The notes below the pieces were generated by a model. The model made no database searches, had not been told where the DNA came from, and was given only the letters and a program-made list of their open reading frames with translations. Positions 27,812 through 39,483 of a DNA stretch of 64,000 nt are shown one piece after another. This stretch comes from Gordonia neofelifaecis NRRL B-59395. Its GTDB lineage: Bacteria > Actinomycetota > Actinomycetes > Mycobacteriales > Mycobacteriaceae. The number at the start of each line of letters is the position of its first letter. Position 1 is the stretch's first letter. Position numbers and translations under genes: made by a program. The stretch is taken from the NCBI RefSeq assembly GCF_000192435.1, contig NZ_AEUD01000005.1, positions 186,001-250,000 on the forward strand, given 5' to 3'.

Positions 27812-28858
27812 TCACCATCTCGCCGCCGCGTTCCGCTGCCGGAGGAGCAGGAAGAAGACCGGTCCGCCGATCAGTGAGGTCAGCATGCCGAGCGGCAGTT
27901 CGCCGCCGGTGAGAGTGCGGGCGGCGAGGTCGGCGGCGGCGATCACCAGGGCACCGCCGAGCGCGCTCGCGGGTAGCAGCAGGGCGTGTCTGGGGCCGAC
28001 GAGCAGGCGCATCACGTGCGGGACGATCAAGCCCACGAACATGATGATGCCGGTGAAGGCGACGCCTGCCGCGGTCAGCATCGCGACGAGCACGATCACT
28101 TGCCTGCGCACCGCCTCGACGTTGACGCCCAGTGAGGCCGCCTGCACTTCACCGAGGGCCAGCAGGTCCAGCTTCTTGACGAGCAGCATTCCGCCCGCGA
28201 GACCGGCGATCGCCAGCGGCGCCACGATCTTCACCTGCGTCCACGAGACGTTGCCCGCGAGGGAACCGAGCTGCCAGAACACGATCTGCTCACGTGCCGC
28301 GGTCGATGCGATGTACGTCAGGTACGCGATGATGCCGAGTGCGAACGCGTTGACCGCGATGCCGGTCAGCACCAGCATGATCGTCGACGAGGCGCCGTCG
28401 CGGATGCTCAGCACATAGACGCCGGCCGTGGTGATCAACCCGAACAGGGCCGCGGCACCGGCCACCGCCCATCCGTTGGTGCCGGTACCGCCTATGACGA
28501 TCATCAGGCAGGCGCCGACCGCGGCACCCGAGGAGACGCCGATGATGCCGGGTTCGGCGAGGGGATTCGCGAGCACGCCCTGCAGGAGACAGCCCGCCGT
28601 GCCCAACGCGACCCCGACGAGCAGGCCGAGCAGGATGCGCGGGAAGCGCGAGACCCAGAGGGCGCTCTCGCCTTGCGGATGCGACGGCAGGGGACCGAGA
28701 TCCAGGTGCCAGTGGTGGGCGATCGAACCGAGGACCTCGAGCGGCGGGATGTCGACCTGACCGGTGCCTGCGGAGATCACCACGACGACAGCCAGCAGGA
28801 CGAGGGTTCCCGCCATCACCCACAGTGCGCGTCCGCGCAGCCGCAGGCCGCTACGCAT
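27812..28858 (-). CDS. hmuU: Haem ABC transporter permease (FecCD family)
   Basis: A 348-residue inner-membrane permease with about nine to ten hydrophobic segments. FecCD signatures appear: the [26 protein letters not shown] stretch near residues 90-115 and the cytoplasmic [14 protein letters not shown] loop in the C-terminal half that contacts the ATPase. It overlaps hmuT by eight bases and precedes hmuV. It transports haem or ferric chelates. Confidence 0.9.
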   Translation of the reverse strand: MRSGLRLRGRALWVMAGTLVLLAVVVVISAGTGQVDIPPLEVLGSIAHHWHLDLGPLPSHPQGESALWVSRFPRILLGLLVGVALGTAGCLLQGVLANPLAEPGIIGVSSGAAVGACLMIVIGGTGTNGWAVAGAAALFGLITTAGVYVLSIRDGASSTIMLVLTGIAVNAFALGIIAYLTYIASTAAREQIVFWQLGSLAGNVSWTQVKIVAPLAIAGLAGGMLLVKKLDLLALGEVQAASLGVNVEAVRRQVIVLVAMLTAAGVAFTGIIMFVGLIVPHVMRLLVGPRHALLLPASALGGALVIAAADLAARTLTGGELPLGMLTSLIGGPVFFLLLRQRNAAARW

Positions 28859-29852
28859 AGATCGCCTTCGCCAGCGCGCCGAGGACCAGACCGGTGTCCG
28901 GGCCGAACATCAGGATCTGCGTCTCGTCCATCTCGACGATGCGGCGGTTGCGCCCGGCGGACGTGTCGGCGACGGCCGGGAGCGCGAGCACCTTCTCCAT
29001 GCCGCCCACCGATTCCGCGCCCTGCGTCATCACCAGGATCACCTCGGGATCGGCGCGGATCATCGACTCCGCGCTCACCTGGGTGAAGGGCGATGTCAGA
29101 CCGGCCTCGGTACCCGCGTCCGTGCCGCCGAGGGCGGCGATCAGATCGTCGGCCCCGGAGCGCGGCCCGGCGAGCAGGATCAGGTGCTCCCCGCGGATGT
29201 ACAGGAAGCCGATCGTCGGGTCGCCGGACGGCTTCGGCACCGATCGGCGGGCGTCGTCGATCTGCTTCTCCGTGCGCGCGACGAGTGCCTCGCCCGCGGC
29301 GGGGACACCGAGAGCATCCGCGACGCCTCGGATCAGGTCGGGTGTGCCGGCGATGGACCGTTGCCCGGTGAAGACCGCGACGCGGATCCCCGCGGCGCGG
29401 ATCTGGTCGACCGCCCCGGCGGGCGTGGCATCGTCGGTGACGAGGACGATCGTCGGATTCTGTGCGAGGACTCGTTCGGGATTGATCGCGTGCCCGGTGT
29501 CGGTCACATACGGCAGCGGCGAGGCGGAGGGAAAGGTGGTGGAGCGGTCACGACCCACGACATGGGGCCCGAGGCCGAGGGCGAAGACGATGCTGCCGAG
29601 GGTGCCGTTGCGATCGAGCGCGACGATTCGCTCGGCCCCCGCACCGGGCGTCAGACCGGGGGAGACCGGGACGACGTCCGGGTTCGGCAGCGTCGCGGTG
29701 GTCGGACCCGAGCGCAGCGTCGCGTGTGCGGCGGCGGCGGTGGCGCCGGTGTCGATGGGCTCGGTGGTGCACCCGGAGAGCAAGAGTCCGGCGACCAGGA
29801 CGAGAACCCAGACAGCGGTGACCGAGGCCGCGGACCGGGAGGGAGTCGTCAC
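28851..29852 (-). CDS. hmuT: Haem ABC transporter substrate-binding lipoprotein
   Basis: A 333-residue periplasmic-binding-type lipoprotein (PeriBP_2 fold). The start is GTG 29852, because AAGGCGG lies just before it and the iron box at 29884-29897 then falls in the promoter; a GTG at 29891 would overlap the box. The signal peptide ends LLSGC with Cys28 as lipid anchor. The core shows [29 protein letters not shown] and the LGLGPH-type loop; a C-terminal DETQIL helix is typical. The gene starts the hmuTUV operon. Confidence 0.88.
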   Translation of the reverse strand: MTTPSRSAASVTAVWVLVLVAGLLLSGCTTEPIDTGATAAAAHATLRSGPTTATLPNPDVVPVSPGLTPGAGAERIVALDRNGTLGSIVFALGLGPHVVGRDRSTTFPSASPLPYVTDTGHAINPERVLAQNPTIVLVTDDATPAGAVDQIRAAGIRVAVFTGQRSIAGTPDLIRGVADALGVPAAGEALVARTEKQIDDARRSVPKPSGDPTIGFLYIRGEHLILLAGPRSGADDLIAALGGTDAGTEAGLTSPFTQVSAESMIRADPEVILVMTQGAESVGGMEKVLALPAVADTSAGRNRRIVEMDETQILMFGPDTGLVLGALAKAIYA

Positions 29853-29883
29853 CTGAATCCGCCTTGTCGTGCTCGCAGTTCTG

Positions 29884-29897
29884 TTAGGCACACCTTA
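29884..29897. promoter_or_regulatory. Putative IdeR/DtxR box upstream of hmuT
   Basis: TTAGGCACACCTTA is a near-palindrome of the TTAGG-N4-CCTAA iron-box type, 31 bases before the hmuT GTG at 29852. It also lies close to the divergent map gene, whose start is at 29949. Binding would give iron-dependent repression of haem uptake. Confidence 0.6.
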
Positions 29898-29948
29898 CTG
29901 CCCGATCGGATGCCGATGCACATCGGTGCCATCCGTAGAATCACGTCC

Positions 29949-30815
29949 ATGACAGTTCGCGCACCTCTCGTCCCCGGCGTCGTCGCGCCGACACTGCCCG
30001 TCCCCGATTCGATCGCCCGCCCGGAGTACGCGTGGAAGAACTCGGTGAACGAAGGCCACGAACCCTGGGTGCAGACCCCCGAGACGATCGAGAAGATGCG
30101 GATCGCGGGAAGGATCGCGGCGAATGCGCTTGCGGAAGCGGGTCGAGCTGTCGCTCCCGGTGTCACCACCGCGGAACTCGATCGGATCGCACACGAGTAC
30201 ATGGTCGACCATGGCGCCTACCCGTCGACGCTCGGCTACAAGGGCTTCCCGAAGTCGTGCTGCACGTCGCTGAACGAGGTGATCTGCCACGGGATTCCGG
30301 ACTCCACGGTGATCGAGGACGGTGACATCGTCAACATCGACGTGACCGCGTACATCGACGGGGTGCACGGCGACACCAATGCGACGTTCCTGGCCGGCGA
30401 CGTCTCGCAGGAGGCCCGCGACCTGGTGGAGCGGACCCGCATCGCCACCGAGCGGGCGATCAAGGCCGTGAAGCCGGGACGCGAGCTGAACGTCGTCGGA
30501 CGGGTCATCGAGGCCTACGCCAACCGATTCGGGTACACCGTGGTCCGCGACTTCACCGGGCACGGGATCGGCGAGACCTTCCACAACGGACTGGTGGTCC
30601 TGCACTACGACCAGCCCAGCGTCGACACCGTGCTCGAACCCGGCATGGTCTTCACCATCGAACCGATGATCAACCTCGGCGGACTGCCCTGGGAGATGTG
30701 GGACGACGGCTGGACCGTCGTCACCGTCGACCGCAAGTGGACTGCCCAGTTCGAGCACACCCTGGTCGTCACCGAGAGCGGAGCCGAGATCCTCACGCTG
30801 CCCGATGCGGACTGA
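29949..30815 (+). CDS. map: Methionine aminopeptidase, type I
   Basis: A 288-residue MetAP removing the initiator methionine. The dinuclear metal site is intact: the two Asp of [19 protein letters not shown], the His of FTGHGIGE, and the Glu residues of IEPM and QFEHT. An N-terminal extension of about 40 residues with a Pro-rich linker ([17 protein letters not shown]) is typical of the actinobacterial MapB. ATG 29949 starts [10 protein letters not shown]. It is divergent from hmuT. Confidence 0.95.
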   Translation: MTVRAPLVPGVVAPTLPVPDSIARPEYAWKNSVNEGHEPWVQTPETIEKMRIAGRIAANALAEAGRAVAPGVTTAELDRIAHEYMVDHGAYPSTLGYKGFPKSCCTSLNEVICHGIPDSTVIEDGDIVNIDVTAYIDGVHGDTNATFLAGDVSQEARDLVERTRIATERAIKAVKPGRELNVVGRVIEAYANRFGYTVVRDFTGHGIGETFHNGLVVLHYDQPSVDTVLEPGMVFTIEPMINLGGLPWEMWDDGWTVVTVDRKWTAQFEHTLVVTESGAEILTLPDAD

Positions 30816-30851
30816 GGTGCCGTCGCATCGAGACTCTCGCCGGGCCCGACG

Positions 30852-32399
30852 ATGAGTGGGGCGCTCCTGGTCGGCGGAACGACCAGCGACGCCGGGAAGA
30901 GCCTGATCGTCGCCGGCCTGTGCCGGGCGCTGGCCCGCGACGGTGTCCGCGTCGCACCGTTCAAGGCGCAGAACATGTCGAACAACTCGGCGGTCACCCT
31001 CGACGGCGGCGAGATCGGCCGGGCCCAGGCCTTGCAGGCGCGAGCGTGCGGACTCGAACCCGACACCCGATTCAACCCGGTGCTGCTCAAGCCCGGCGGT
31101 GACCGCCGCTCGCACGTCGTGGTCCGCGGCCGCACGGTCGGCGAGGTCGGGGCGGTCGACTACCAGCAGTGGCGGTCGGCGCTCTCGGGCATCGTGGCCG
31201 ACGAGCTGGCCTCGCTCCGCCGCGATTTCGACGTGGTGATCTGCGAGGGCGCCGGCTCGATCGCCGAGATCAACCTGCGCGCCACCGACATCGCGAACAT
31301 GGGTCTCGCGCGCGCGGCGAACATCCCGGTGGTCGTGGTCACCGACATCGATCGCGGCGGATCGCTGGCCCACCTCTTCGGCACGACCGCCGTGCTCGAC
31401 GCCGACGACCAGGCGCTCGTCGCCGGCTACATCGTCAACAAGTTCCGCGGCGATCCGTCGATCCTGGCGCCCGGACTCGAGATGGTGCGTGAACGCACCG
31501 GACGACCGACGCTCGGGGTGATCCCGTACACCGACGGACTCTGGATCGACGCCGAGGACTCGCTCGCGGCACCGGTCGGCCGGCGAGTCGGTGGGCCGCG
31601 GCCGCCGTCGACCGGACGTCGCAGGCTGACCGTGGCGGCGATCCGTCTGCCGCGTGTGTCCAACAGCACGGACGTGGAGGCGCTGGCCTGCGAACCGGGC
31701 GTCGACGTGACCTGGGTCGACGATGCCACCGCCGTCCGCGGCGCCGATCTCGTCGTGCTTCCGGGCACTCGCGCGACGGTCAGCGATCTCGCATGGTTGC
31801 GGGATCGCGGCCTCGCCGAGGCGCTGATCGAGCGCGCGGCGCGCGGCGGCCCGATCCTGGCGATCTGCGGTGGATTCCAGATGCTGTGCCGGCGCATCGT
31901 CGACGACGTGGAGTCCGCCGCGGGGGAGACGGCAGGGCTCGGACTGCTCGACGTCGACGTCGAGTTCGCCCCGGAGAAGACGCTCCGCGAGTTCGACGGG
32001 CACGCCTACGACGTACCGGTGCGGGGATACGAGATCCACCACGGACGCGTGGTCCGCAGTGCGGAGGAGCCGTGGCTGCGCGACCACCGGACCGGTCCGG
32101 AGGGCGCACGACGCGGTGCGGTCTTCGGAACGCACTGTCACGGGGCGCTGGAGAGTGACGCCTTCCGGCGGACCTACCTGCGCGAGGCCGCGCGCCTCGC
32201 TGGGGTCGTCGGGTTCGAGCCGGACCCGGCGATGAGTGTCGCGGATGTCCGTCTCGCGCAGCTCGACCTGATGGCGGATCTGGTGACCGAGCATCTCGAC
32301 ATGCCGAGTATCCACGGGTTGATCGCCGACGGCCCCGGCCGGCTCCCGACCGTCATATCCTGGCTTGGTGACCACCTCGAGACTGACCGTAGAGCATGA
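30852..32399 (+). CDS. cobQ: Cobyric acid synthase
   Basis: A 515-residue amidotransferase of the corrin pathway that amidates four side chains of adenosylcobyrinate a,c-diamide. The N-terminal P-loop domain begins [19 protein letters not shown] and holds [12 protein letters not shown]. The C-terminal class I glutamine amidotransferase-like domain contains AICGGFQML (catalytic Cys) and GTHCHG (catalytic His). It follows map by 36 bases. cobO and cobB lie about 7-9 kb further on. Confidence 0.95.
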   Translation: MSGALLVGGTTSDAGKSLIVAGLCRALARDGVRVAPFKAQNMSNNSAVTLDGGEIGRAQALQARACGLEPDTRFNPVLLKPGGDRRSHVVVRGRTVGEVGAVDYQQWRSALSGIVADELASLRRDFDVVICEGAGSIAEINLRATDIANMGLARAANIPVVVVTDIDRGGSLAHLFGTTAVLDADDQALVAGYIVNKFRGDPSILAPGLEMVRERTGRPTLGVIPYTDGLWIDAEDSLAAPVGRRVGGPRPPSTGRRRLTVAAIRLPRVSNSTDVEALACEPGVDVTWVDDATAVRGADLVVLPGTRATVSDLAWLRDRGLAEALIERAARGGPILAICGGFQMLCRRIVDDVESAAGETAGLGLLDVDVEFAPEKTLREFDGHAYDVPVRGYEIHHGRVVRSAEEPWLRDHRTGPEGARRGAVFGTHCHGALESDAFRRTYLREAARLAGVVGFEPDPAMSVADVRLAQLDLMADLVTEHLDMPSIHGLIADGPGRLPTVISWLGDHLETDRRA

Positions 32400-33195
32400 C
32401 GGACTCTCCTTCTCCGTCGAAGAGAGCGGACCCGCGCGCGGCCCCTGGGTGGTTCTCCTGCACGGGTTCCCGGTGAACTCGCAGTGCTACGACGACGTCG
32501 TGCCGCGCGTCCATGAGGCCGGCCTGCGGACCCTGCGCATCGACCAGCGCGGCTACAGCCCCGGTGCCCGCCCGGACGGCGTCGACGAGTACCGGCTCGA
32601 CAAGCTCGTCGGCGACGTGATCGGCATCCTCGATCACCTCAACATCTCGTACTCGATGGTGGTCGGGCACGACTGGGGCGGCATCGTCGCCTGGCATCTG
32701 GCGGCCAAGTACCCGGACCGGTTCACCGGGCTGGTGGCGGCGAGCACCGGGCATCCGTCGGCGATGCGCGATGCGCTCATGGCGGGCAGCGATCAGCGCA
32801 ATCGGTCGGCCTACATCAAGGACTTCATCGCCGACGGCGCCGAGGAGAAGCTGAGCGGACGCGACGGCGTGCTGCTCCGGCGGGCGGGTGTGACCGCGGC
32901 CGAACTCGAGCCGATCCTGCAGCCGGGCGCCCTGACCGGACCGCTCAACTGGTACCGGGCCAATTTCTCCGGCGACATCGCCGCCGCACTCGCGTGCCCG
33001 CCGGTGGAGATTCCGACCACGATGGTGTGGAGCGACGGCGACGCGGCGCTCGGCCGCGAGCAGGCCGAGTTCAGCGGCCGTTACGTGTACTCCGACTTCC
33101 GCTTCTCCGAACTGCACGGTGTCGACCACTGGATTCCGGAGAACGCCGCGGCCGCGCTGGCCAGCGAGATCTCGCTGCGGTCGTCGCGGTTCTGA
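32368..33195 (+). CDS. Alpha/beta hydrolase with Asp nucleophile (epoxide hydrolase or haloalkane dehalogenase-like)
   Basis: A 275-residue alpha/beta hydrolase. The oxyanion segment is [10 protein letters not shown] and the nucleophile elbow is [14 protein letters not shown], where Asp in place of Ser marks the epoxide hydrolase/haloalkane dehalogenase group. The catalytic His lies in [11 protein letters not shown] near residue 255. The substrate is unknown. GTG 32368 was preferred to the TTG one codon earlier; either way the gene overlaps the cobQ end by about 30 bases. Confidence 0.88.
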   Translation: MTTSRLTVEHDGLSFSVEESGPARGPWVVLLHGFPVNSQCYDDVVPRVHEAGLRTLRIDQRGYSPGARPDGVDEYRLDKLVGDVIGILDHLNISYSMVVGHDWGGIVAWHLAAKYPDRFTGLVAASTGHPSAMRDALMAGSDQRNRSAYIKDFIADGAEEKLSGRDGVLLRRAGVTAAELEPILQPGALTGPLNWYRANFSGDIAAALACPPVEIPTTMVWSDGDAALGREQAEFSGRYVYSDFRFSELHGVDHWIPENAAAALASEISLRSSRF

Positions 33196-33216
33196 CGCGC
33201 GCGGTGCGCGGCCGGG

Positions 33217-33498
33217 TCACCGTCGTTCGAGTCTCGCGACGAGCTCCTCGACGGCGACCCGGCCCGCGTCGTCGACCGTCAGGCTCATGATCGACGACAT
33301 CGCGAGGAGCACGTCGTACTCGCGTGGCGAGCGCGGCTTCCCGAAGAGGGAGGTCTTCTCCTTGATCCGGACCTCGCGGTAGGTCGACACCGGATTGCGG
33401 GCCGTCTCCTGCTTGCCCGCGTGCTTGAACTTGGCGACGGTCGCACCGTCGTAGACGATGGATTCGCCATTCGCGCCCTGGATCTCGATGCCGGTCAT
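33217..33498 (-). CDS. Small hypothetical protein
   Basis: A 93-residue protein not recognised with confidence. It is strongly charged, with beta-like segments (IEIQGANGESIVYDGATVAKFKHAG) and a short C-terminal helix; no signal peptide, membrane segment or catalytic motif is seen. It lies between the convergent hydrolase gene and the mycothione reductase gene, on the same strand as the latter. Confidence 0.6.
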   Translation of the reverse strand: MTGIEIQGANGESIVYDGATVAKFKHAGKQETARNPVSTYREVRIKEKTSLFGKPRSPREYDVLLAMSSIMSLTVDDAGRVAVEELVARLERR

Positions 33499-33517
33499 CC
33501 GGTTACAGTAGACCGAA

Positions 33518-34915
33518 TCAGGCCAGGTCGAGACCCAGAAGCGCGTTCTCGAGCACCTCGGGCATCGCCGGGTGGATCCAGTACTGGCCGCGTGCCATCT
33601 CGCGGGCGGTGAGGCCGAAGCTCATCGCCTGGATCACCGGCTGGACGACCGTCGAGGCCTGCGGGCCGATGAGATGGGCGCCGAGGAGTTCACCGGTGTC
33701 GCGGTCGGCGATGAGCTTGCAGAAGCCGGTGGTGTCCTCCATCGCCCACCCGTAGGCCACATCGCCGTAGTTCTGGATCTTGACCGTGATGTCGCGTCCG
33801 GTGGCGCGTGCCTCCGCTTCGGTGAGCCCCACCGTCGCGACCTGCGGGTCGGTGAACACCGCGGCCGGGACGTAGCGGTGGTCGAACGACCGCAGATCCT
33901 CGGAATGCCAGCCGAGCAGCAGGTTCTCCTGAACCACGCGCTGCTCGTGATTGGCGACGTGCTTGAGCTGGTACGGGGAACTGACGTCGCCGAGCGCCCA
34001 GACCTCCGGCGCCGGGGTGCGACCGTGCGCGTCGACGGGCACGCGGCCGTCGTCGGTGAGCGCGATCCCGATCGAGTCCAGACTCAGGCGGTCGCCGTTC
34101 GGCACCCGTCCGGTCGCGACCAGCAGGGCGTCGGTGTCGAGATGCGAGCCGTCGGCGAAACTCAGCCGCACGCCGTCGCCGAGTTCGACGGCACCGGCGA
34201 GGTCGGTCGCGAGACGGACGTTCCACTGCGTCTGAGCGACTTCGGTGAACCGCGCGCTGAGGTCGTCGTCGAGCTTGCGCAGCAGTCGCGCGCTCCGGGC
34301 GATCACGGTGACGTCCACGCCCAGCGACGAGAAGACGTGCGCGAACTCGGCGGCGATGTATCCGCTGCCGACGATCGCCATGCGGGCAGGCAGCGCCGGC
34401 AGCCGCATCACGTCGCTGTTCGTGTAGAAGCGGACGCCGGAATCGGCGATCACGTCCGGAACCTGCGATCGGGAACCGGCGGCGACGACCACCTTCCGCG
34501 CCAGCACCAGATCATCGTCGGCGGTCACCAGGCGGTAGCGGCCGGAGTCGTCGTCGCGGCCGTCGAAGCGGACGTGACTGGAGTAGACGGTGATGTTCTC
34601 GCACCGGTCGACGCGGTACTCCTTACCGCCGGCCGAGATCGGATCGATCCGGCCGAAGACGCGGTCGACGATCGCCGGCCAGTCCACCGAGTCGACGGTC
34701 GCGGCGACGCCGTAGCGCTCGGCCGAACGGATCGTGTCGGCGACGTCGGCGGCGTAGACGAACATCTTCGTCGGAATGCAGCCGACGTTGAGGCAGGTGC
34801 CGCCGTACACGCCCTCTTCGAAGATCGCGATGCTCACATCGTCGAATCGCTCGTCGGGAATGGAGTTGCCGCTGCCCGAACCGATGATCGCGAGGTCGAC
34901 TTGCTGGGTACCCAC
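33518..34915 (-). CDS. mtr: Mycothione reductase
   Basis: A 465-residue flavoprotein disulfide reductase that keeps mycothiol reduced with NADPH, a redox system restricted to actinobacteria. The FAD-binding opening is [14 protein letters not shown], the redox-active disulfide is Cys41/Cys46 ([13 protein letters not shown]), the NADPH-binding motif is [14 protein letters not shown], and the C-terminal dimer segment is [15 protein letters not shown]. Start GTG 34915 has AAGGAG upstream and shares a base with the stop of the next gene (TAGTG), so the two are translationally coupled. Length and position match M. tuberculosis Rv2855. Confidence 0.94.
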   Translation of the reverse strand: MGTQQVDLAIIGSGSGNSIPDERFDDVSIAIFEEGVYGGTCLNVGCIPTKMFVYAADVADTIRSAERYGVAATVDSVDWPAIVDRVFGRIDPISAGGKEYRVDRCENITVYSSHVRFDGRDDDSGRYRLVTADDDLVLARKVVVAAGSRSQVPDVIADSGVRFYTNSDVMRLPALPARMAIVGSGYIAAEFAHVFSSLGVDVTVIARSARLLRKLDDDLSARFTEVAQTQWNVRLATDLAGAVELGDGVRLSFADGSHLDTDALLVATGRVPNGDRLSLDSIGIALTDDGRVPVDAHGRTPAPEVWALGDVSSPYQLKHVANHEQRVVQENLLLGWHSEDLRSFDHRYVPAAVFTDPQVATVGLTEAEARATGRDITVKIQNYGDVAYGWAMEDTTGFCKLIADRDTGELLGAHLIGPQASTVVQPVIQAMSFGLTAREMARGQYWIHPAMPEVLENALLGLDLA

Positions 34916-35943
34916 TACTGCTGCGCTCCTTCGCCGAACACGGCGTTCAGCCACGTCTGGACCTCGTCGTAGGCGGTGCGGCGAGGTTTCTCGAGGGACA
35001 GGAAGACGTCGTGGCGTGCGTCGGGGACGGCGACCGCCCACACTCGACGGCCGATGACGCCGGACCACTGGGCGATCTGCTTGACGTCGAGCACACAGTC
35101 CGCGGTGTCGACGGCGGGGTGGTAGGCCCCCTTGAAGCGGGACTTGTCCGACCGCAGGACGAGCGCAGGCACCCCGATGTCCAGGCCGCGATGGAGCAGG
35201 CGCTGACCGGCACGGACCGCCGACAGCCACCCGAACGTGACCGGGAAGCCACCCAGCGGCTTGCGGCGCAGGTCGTAGGTCCATTCGCCGTGCGCGTCGA
35301 CGTGCAGGCTCTCGCCGTAGGCGCCGGACAGTTCGCGCGGCAGTTCGGTCTTGGCGCGCGCCTTGCCGATGCCTTTGATCAGCAGCCCGACGGCGTCGGT
35401 GCGGAGCACCGCTTCGCCCTGGAGGTCGAGCCAGGGGCTGTTGAGAACCAGTCCCTTGATGCGCCGATGGCGGGTGGGGTCGGTGCGGCGCAGCCGGTCG
35501 AGCCAGAGCGGAGCGATCAGTCCGCCGGTGGAATGGGCCGCGACGATCACCGAGGCGCCGTCCGCTCCGGTGTCGCCGGTGGTCTCCTCGGTGACGATGT
35601 CGAGTGCGGCGTTCAGCTCGGCGTCGTAGAACTCGAGGTCGGTGGTGAAGTGGGGCTGCTGTCCGTCCAGCAACGACCGCCCGCATTTGCGGAGATCGAG
35701 GGCGTAGAAGGCGTAGCCGCGATCATGGAAGAACTCCGCCAGCTCCTCCTGGAAGAAGTAGTCGGTGAAGCCGTGGACGTACAGCACCGCGCCCGCGGTC
35801 GCCGGTGCGGAACCCGCCTGCCGAACCAGGGTGGCCTCGATGGCGCCTTCGCCGTCCGGATCGTCGCCGAGCGGGATGGTGAGCACTTCGTATCGGTCGA
35901 GGAGTTCATCGGGACGCCACTGGCGGCTTCTGACGGTGGTCAC
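34915..35943 (-). CDS. Alpha/beta hydrolase (Rv2854-like, lysophospholipase-type)
   Basis: A 342-residue serine-type alpha/beta hydrolase. [11 protein letters not shown] is the oxyanion segment, [13 protein letters not shown] carries the nucleophile in the H-S-T-G-G elbow, and ARHDVFLS supplies the catalytic His. The N-terminal 60 residues are strand-rich. GTG 35943 was chosen because the ATG 96 bases upstream adds a poor N-terminus. In mycobacteria an uncharacterised homologue of similar length also adjoins mycothione reductase, so a role in thiol or lipid metabolism is possible but not shown. Confidence 0.82.
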   Translation of the reverse strand: MTTVRSRQWRPDELLDRYEVLTIPLGDDPDGEGAIEATLVRQAGSAPATAGAVLYVHGFTDYFFQEELAEFFHDRGYAFYALDLRKCGRSLLDGQQPHFTTDLEFYDAELNAALDIVTEETTGDTGADGASVIVAAHSTGGLIAPLWLDRLRRTDPTRHRRIKGLVLNSPWLDLQGEAVLRTDAVGLLIKGIGKARAKTELPRELSGAYGESLHVDAHGEWTYDLRRKPLGGFPVTFGWLSAVRAGQRLLHRGLDIGVPALVLRSDKSRFKGAYHPAVDTADCVLDVKQIAQWSGVIGRRVWAVAVPDARHDVFLSLEKPRRTAYDEVQTWLNAVFGEGAQQ

Positions 35944-36090
35944 GCCGACCAGCTTAGGCGGCGGCACGGTGGCACCGGGTGTCGCACACCCCACACTTGC
36001 GCGAACCGATGCTGTCTCTGACAGGACAATGGGGAACAATGATCCGCGAAACAGGTCGTGAATGCCCTATGGGTGGAGGAGTGCAGCAGC

Positions 36091-37575
36091 GTGGCCAAGG
36101 TGATTAAGACGGATGTGGCGCTGGTCGGCGCTGGAATCATGAGCGCCACGCTCGGAGCGCTGCTGCGTCAGCTGGAGCCGAACTGGTCGATCAGTCTGTT
36201 CGAGCGTCTGGAGGCCGCCGCCGCGGAGAGCAGTGACCCGTGGAACAACGCGGGCACCGGCCACTCCGCCCTGTGCGAGCTCAACTACACGCCCGCCGAC
36301 GCCAACGGTGACATCGACATCACCAAGGCGCTGAACATCAATGAGCAGTTCCAGGTGTCGCGTCAGTTCTGGGCGTACGGCGTCGACAACGGCCTGCTGG
36401 GTGCGCCGGATGAGTTCATCAACCCGATCCCGCACGTCAGCTTCTGCCACGGACCGGACGGCGTCGACTACCTCCGGAAGCGCCACGCGGCCCTCGCGAG
36501 CCACACGCTGTTCGAGGGCATGGAGTTCATCGATGACGATGACGAGTTCGCGGCCCGACTGCCGCTGATGGCCGACGGCCGGGACTACTCGGACCCGGTC
36601 GGTCTGAACTGGTTCACCGACGGCACCGACGTCGACTTCGGCGCGCTCACCCAGCAGTTGCTGAACTACGTCGGCCGCGAGGCCGATCTCTACTACGGCC
36701 ACGAGGTGCGGAACCTCACCAAGCAGTCCGACGGCAGCTGGGTGATGAAGGTCCGCAACGGCCGCACCGGTGAGAAGATCCGCGTCGAGGCGAAGTTCGT
36801 CTTCGTCGGCGCGGGCGGCGGTGCGCTGCACCTGCTTCAGAAGTCCGGCATCGCCGAGGCGAAGGGCTTCGGCGGCTTCCCGGTCAGCGGCGAGTTCGCC
36901 CGCTGCACCAACCCGGACGTCATCGCCAAGCACTCGGCCAAGGTCTACGGTCAGGCCGCGGTCGGTGCTCCGCCGATGTCGGTGCCGCACCTGGACACCC
37001 GCGTGATCAACCACGACAAGGGACTGCTGTTCGGTCCGTACGCCGGGTGGTCGCCCAAGTTCCTCAAGTCCGGCGGCGTCATGGACCTGCCGAAGTCGGT
37101 GAAGCCGAACAACCTGCTGCCGATGATGTCGATCGCACCGCAGGAGTTCGGTCTGCTGAAGTACCTGATCTCGGAGCTCGCCGCGAGCCCCGCGGACCGG
37201 ATCAAGACCCTGCAGGACTTCGCCCCGCGCGCGCTCGGCGAGGACTGGGAGTTCATCACCGCCGGACAGCGCGTCCAGGTGATCCGCAGGACCGGCGTCG
37301 GCGGCCAGCTCGAGTTCGGCACCGCCGTCGTCGCCGCCGGTGACGGCACCATCGCGGGTCTGCTCGGCGCCTCGCCGGGTGCGTCCACCGCCGTTCCCGC
37401 GATGATCTCGGTGCTCGAGCAGTGCTTCAGCGGCCGCTTCGACGGCTGGAAGAGCACCCTCACCCAGATGATCCCGTCGTTCGGTCAGAAGCTGGATTCG
37501 GACCCGGCGCTGTTCCGCGAACTGTGGGACTGGACCGGTCGCAGCCTGCAGCTCACCGGACAGGGCGACGCCTGA
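36091..37575 (+). CDS. mqo: Malate:quinone oxidoreductase
   Basis: A 494-residue FAD enzyme oxidising malate to oxaloacetate and reducing membrane quinone, a peripheral TCA-cycle dehydrogenase. The start is placed at GTG 36091: [26 protein letters not shown] matches the usual N-terminus, and an earlier GTG at 36058 would add 11 residues. The FAD-binding GAGIMS loop, [20 protein letters not shown] and a C-terminal LQFGTAVV-like stretch are conserved. The length agrees with M. tuberculosis Mqo (493). Confidence 0.96.
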   Translation: MAKVIKTDVALVGAGIMSATLGALLRQLEPNWSISLFERLEAAAAESSDPWNNAGTGHSALCELNYTPADANGDIDITKALNINEQFQVSRQFWAYGVDNGLLGAPDEFINPIPHVSFCHGPDGVDYLRKRHAALASHTLFEGMEFIDDDDEFAARLPLMADGRDYSDPVGLNWFTDGTDVDFGALTQQLLNYVGREADLYYGHEVRNLTKQSDGSWVMKVRNGRTGEKIRVEAKFVFVGAGGGALHLLQKSGIAEAKGFGGFPVSGEFARCTNPDVIAKHSAKVYGQAAVGAPPMSVPHLDTRVINHDKGLLFGPYAGWSPKFLKSGGVMDLPKSVKPNNLLPMMSIAPQEFGLLKYLISELAASPADRIKTLQDFAPRALGEDWEFITAGQRVQVIRRTGVGGQLEFGTAVVAAGDGTIAGLLGASPGASTAVPAMISVLEQCFSGRFDGWKSTLTQMIPSFGQKLDSDPALFRELWDWTGRSLQLTGQGDA

Positions 37576-37581
37576 GCACTC

Positions 37582-39456
37582 ATGACTCACGCGGACGTCC
37601 GTTTTCCGTTCAGCGCCGTCGTCGGACAGGATCGGCTGAAGCTCGCGCTGATCCTGTCCGCGGTCTCGCCGGGCATCGGCGGTGTGTTGATCCGCGGCGA
37701 GAAGGGGACCGCGAAGTCGACGATCGTCCGCGGTCTCGCGCCGTTGCTCGGTGACGGGGGTCGGGTCGTCGACCTGCCGATCGGCGCCACCGAGGACCGA
37801 GTGATCGGCTCCCTCGATCTGACGCGCGTGCTGCGCGACGGGCAGGCGCACTTCACCCCCGGTCTGCTCGCGCAGGCCGACGGCGGTGTGCTCTACATCG
37901 ACGAGGTCAACCTGCTGTCCGACCACCTGGTCGACGTGCTGCTCGACGCCGCCGCGAGTGGCCGGGTCACCATCGAGCGGGACGGCGTCTCGCACACGCA
38001 GGCTGCCGACTTCGTCCTCGTCGGGACGATGAATCCGGAGGAGGGCGAGCTGCGCCCGCAGCTGCTCGACCGGTTCGGCCTGGTGGTCGACGTGGCCGGC
38101 GCACGCGACGTCGAGGAGCGTGTGGAGATCGTGACCTCGAGGTTGGCGTTCGACGCCGATCCGGAGTCGTTCGCCGCCCGGTACGAAGGCGCGGAAGCCG
38201 AGCTCGCCGCCCGTATCGGGGCTGCGCGCGAGCGTGTCACCGCGGTCGGACTGCCGCCGCGGGAACTGCGCCGGATCGCCGGGGTGTGCGCTCATCTCGA
38301 CGTCGACGGGCTGCGCGGCGACATCGTCGTCGCCCGGACCGCCGCCGCCCACGCCGCCTGGCGCGGAGCCGATGAGATCGACGCCGACGACGTGCGCGTG
38401 GCGGTGGAGCTGGCCCTGCCGCACCGGCGCAGACGGAATCCCTTCGACGAGTCGGGACTGAGTGACGACCAGCTCGACGACGCGCTCGACGCGGGGGACC
38501 AGGCCGCGGGTCCCGATCCCGACGACGGCGGCACCCAGGAGCCGGATGCCGGTGACACCGGTCCCGATGGTCCGGACACCGATCCCGACGGTCCCGACAC
38601 CGATCCCGACGGTCCCGAGACGGACCCGCCCGGCGGCGGTGCGCCGTCCGGTCCGGCGTTCGGCTCCGGGCCGTCGATCGGCGGCCGGGTCCGCGCGTTC
38701 CGGACCGAAGGGGTCGGCGACGGTGACGCCGGCCGCCGGTCCAAGGCCCGCAGTTCCCGCGGAATCACCACTCGCGCAGTAGATTTCGGTCCGCGTACCG
38801 GGGTGCACCTGTTCGGTACGGTGCTTGCGGCGGCACAGCGGAGCAACGGCTCCGGCCTGCCTGCGCTGACCCCCGCCGACCTGCGTGGCGCCGAGCGCAT
38901 CGGGACCGAGTCGAACCTGGTCGTCTTCGTCGTCGACCTGTCCGGATCCATGACGGCGCGCTCGCGTCTGGCTGCGGTGCGGAATGCGTGCGTCGATCTG
39001 CTCCGCGACTCTTACACGCGGCGTGATCGCGTAGCCGTCGTCGTGGCCTGCGGCAAGGACGCCTATGTCGCCGTGCCGCCCACGCGGTCGGTCGAGATCG
39101 CCGTCGCACGACTCGCCCAGGTACGCACCGGCGGACGAACGCCGCTCGCCGAGGGCCTGCATCGCGGACTCGAGGTGATCGAGCGCGCTGCGCGGGTGGA
39201 CCCGACCCGACGTCCGCTCCTGGTGGTGATGACCGACGGTCGGGCGACGGCCGGCCCTGATGCGTCCCGGCGCGCCGACGCCGCCGCCGACGAGATCGCC
39301 CGGCGCGGCATCTCGGCTGTTGTGGTGGACTGTGAGCAGGGTGTGGTCCGGCTCGGCCTCGCCGTCGAGCTCGCGCGCCGCCTCGGCGCCGAGTACACGA
39401 CGATGGAGGCGCTGACCTCCACCGGACTGACCGACCACGTTCGCGGCGTCGCCTGA
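37582..39456 (+). CDS. Magnesium-chelatase-like protein, ChlI and ChlD domains fused
   Basis: A 624-residue AAA plus VWA protein. The AAA domain has Walker A GEKGTAKS (39-46) and [10 protein letters not shown] as Walker B; the C-terminal VWA domain has the MIDAS motif D452-L-S-G-S. The domains are joined by an acidic linker with a [10 protein letters not shown] repeat. It resembles BchI/BchD-type subunits but lies directly before cobO and cobB, so insertion of cobalt or a related metal into a tetrapyrrole, not chlorophyll synthesis, is the likely role. A similar gene (Rv2850c) precedes cobO in M. tuberculosis. Confidence 0.9.
   Translation: MTHADVRFPFSAVVGQDRLKLALILSAVSPGIGGVLIRGEKGTAKSTIVRGLAPLLGDGGRVVDLPIGATEDRVIGSLDLTRVLRDGQAHFTPGLLAQADGGVLYIDEVNLLSDHLVDVLLDAAASGRVTIERDGVSHTQAADFVLVGTMNPEEGELRPQLLDRFGLVVDVAGARDVEERVEIVTSRLAFDADPESFAARYEGAEAELAARIGAARERVTAVGLPPRELRRIAGVCAHLDVDGLRGDIVVARTAAAHAAWRGADEIDADDVRVAVELALPHRRRRNPFDESGLSDDQLDDALDAGDQAAGPDPDDGGTQEPDAGDTGPDGPDTDPDGPDTDPDGPETDPPGGGAPSGPAFGSGPSIGGRVRAFRTEGVGDGDAGRRSKARSSRGITTRAVDFGPRTGVHLFGTVLAAAQRSNGSGLPALTPADLRGAERIGTESNLVVFVVDLSGSMTARSRLAAVRNACVDLLRDSYTRRDRVAVVVACGKDAYVAVPPTRSVEIAVARLAQVRTGGRTPLAEGLHRGLEVIERAARVDPTRRPLLVVMTDGRATAGPDASRRADAAADEIARRGISAVVVDCEQGVVRLGLAVELARRLGAEYTTMEALTSTGLTDHVRGVA
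38569..38631 (+). repeat. 21-bp tandem repeats encoding an acidic linker
   Basis: Two full copies of a 21-base unit (38569-38589 and 38590-38610, one mismatch) and a third partial copy encode GPDTDPD units between the AAA and VWA domains. Repeat-number change would alter linker length only. Confidence 0.85.
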
Positions 39457-39483
39457 CGCTCGACTCCGAAGGGAAGAATCACC

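Noticed and set aside
34915-35686. In-frame extension of mycothione reductase upstream of GTG 34915 (722-residue product)
   Set aside because: The extra residues are an out-of-frame reading of the upstream hydrolase gene, and GTG 34915 has a ribosome site and the expected family N-terminus.
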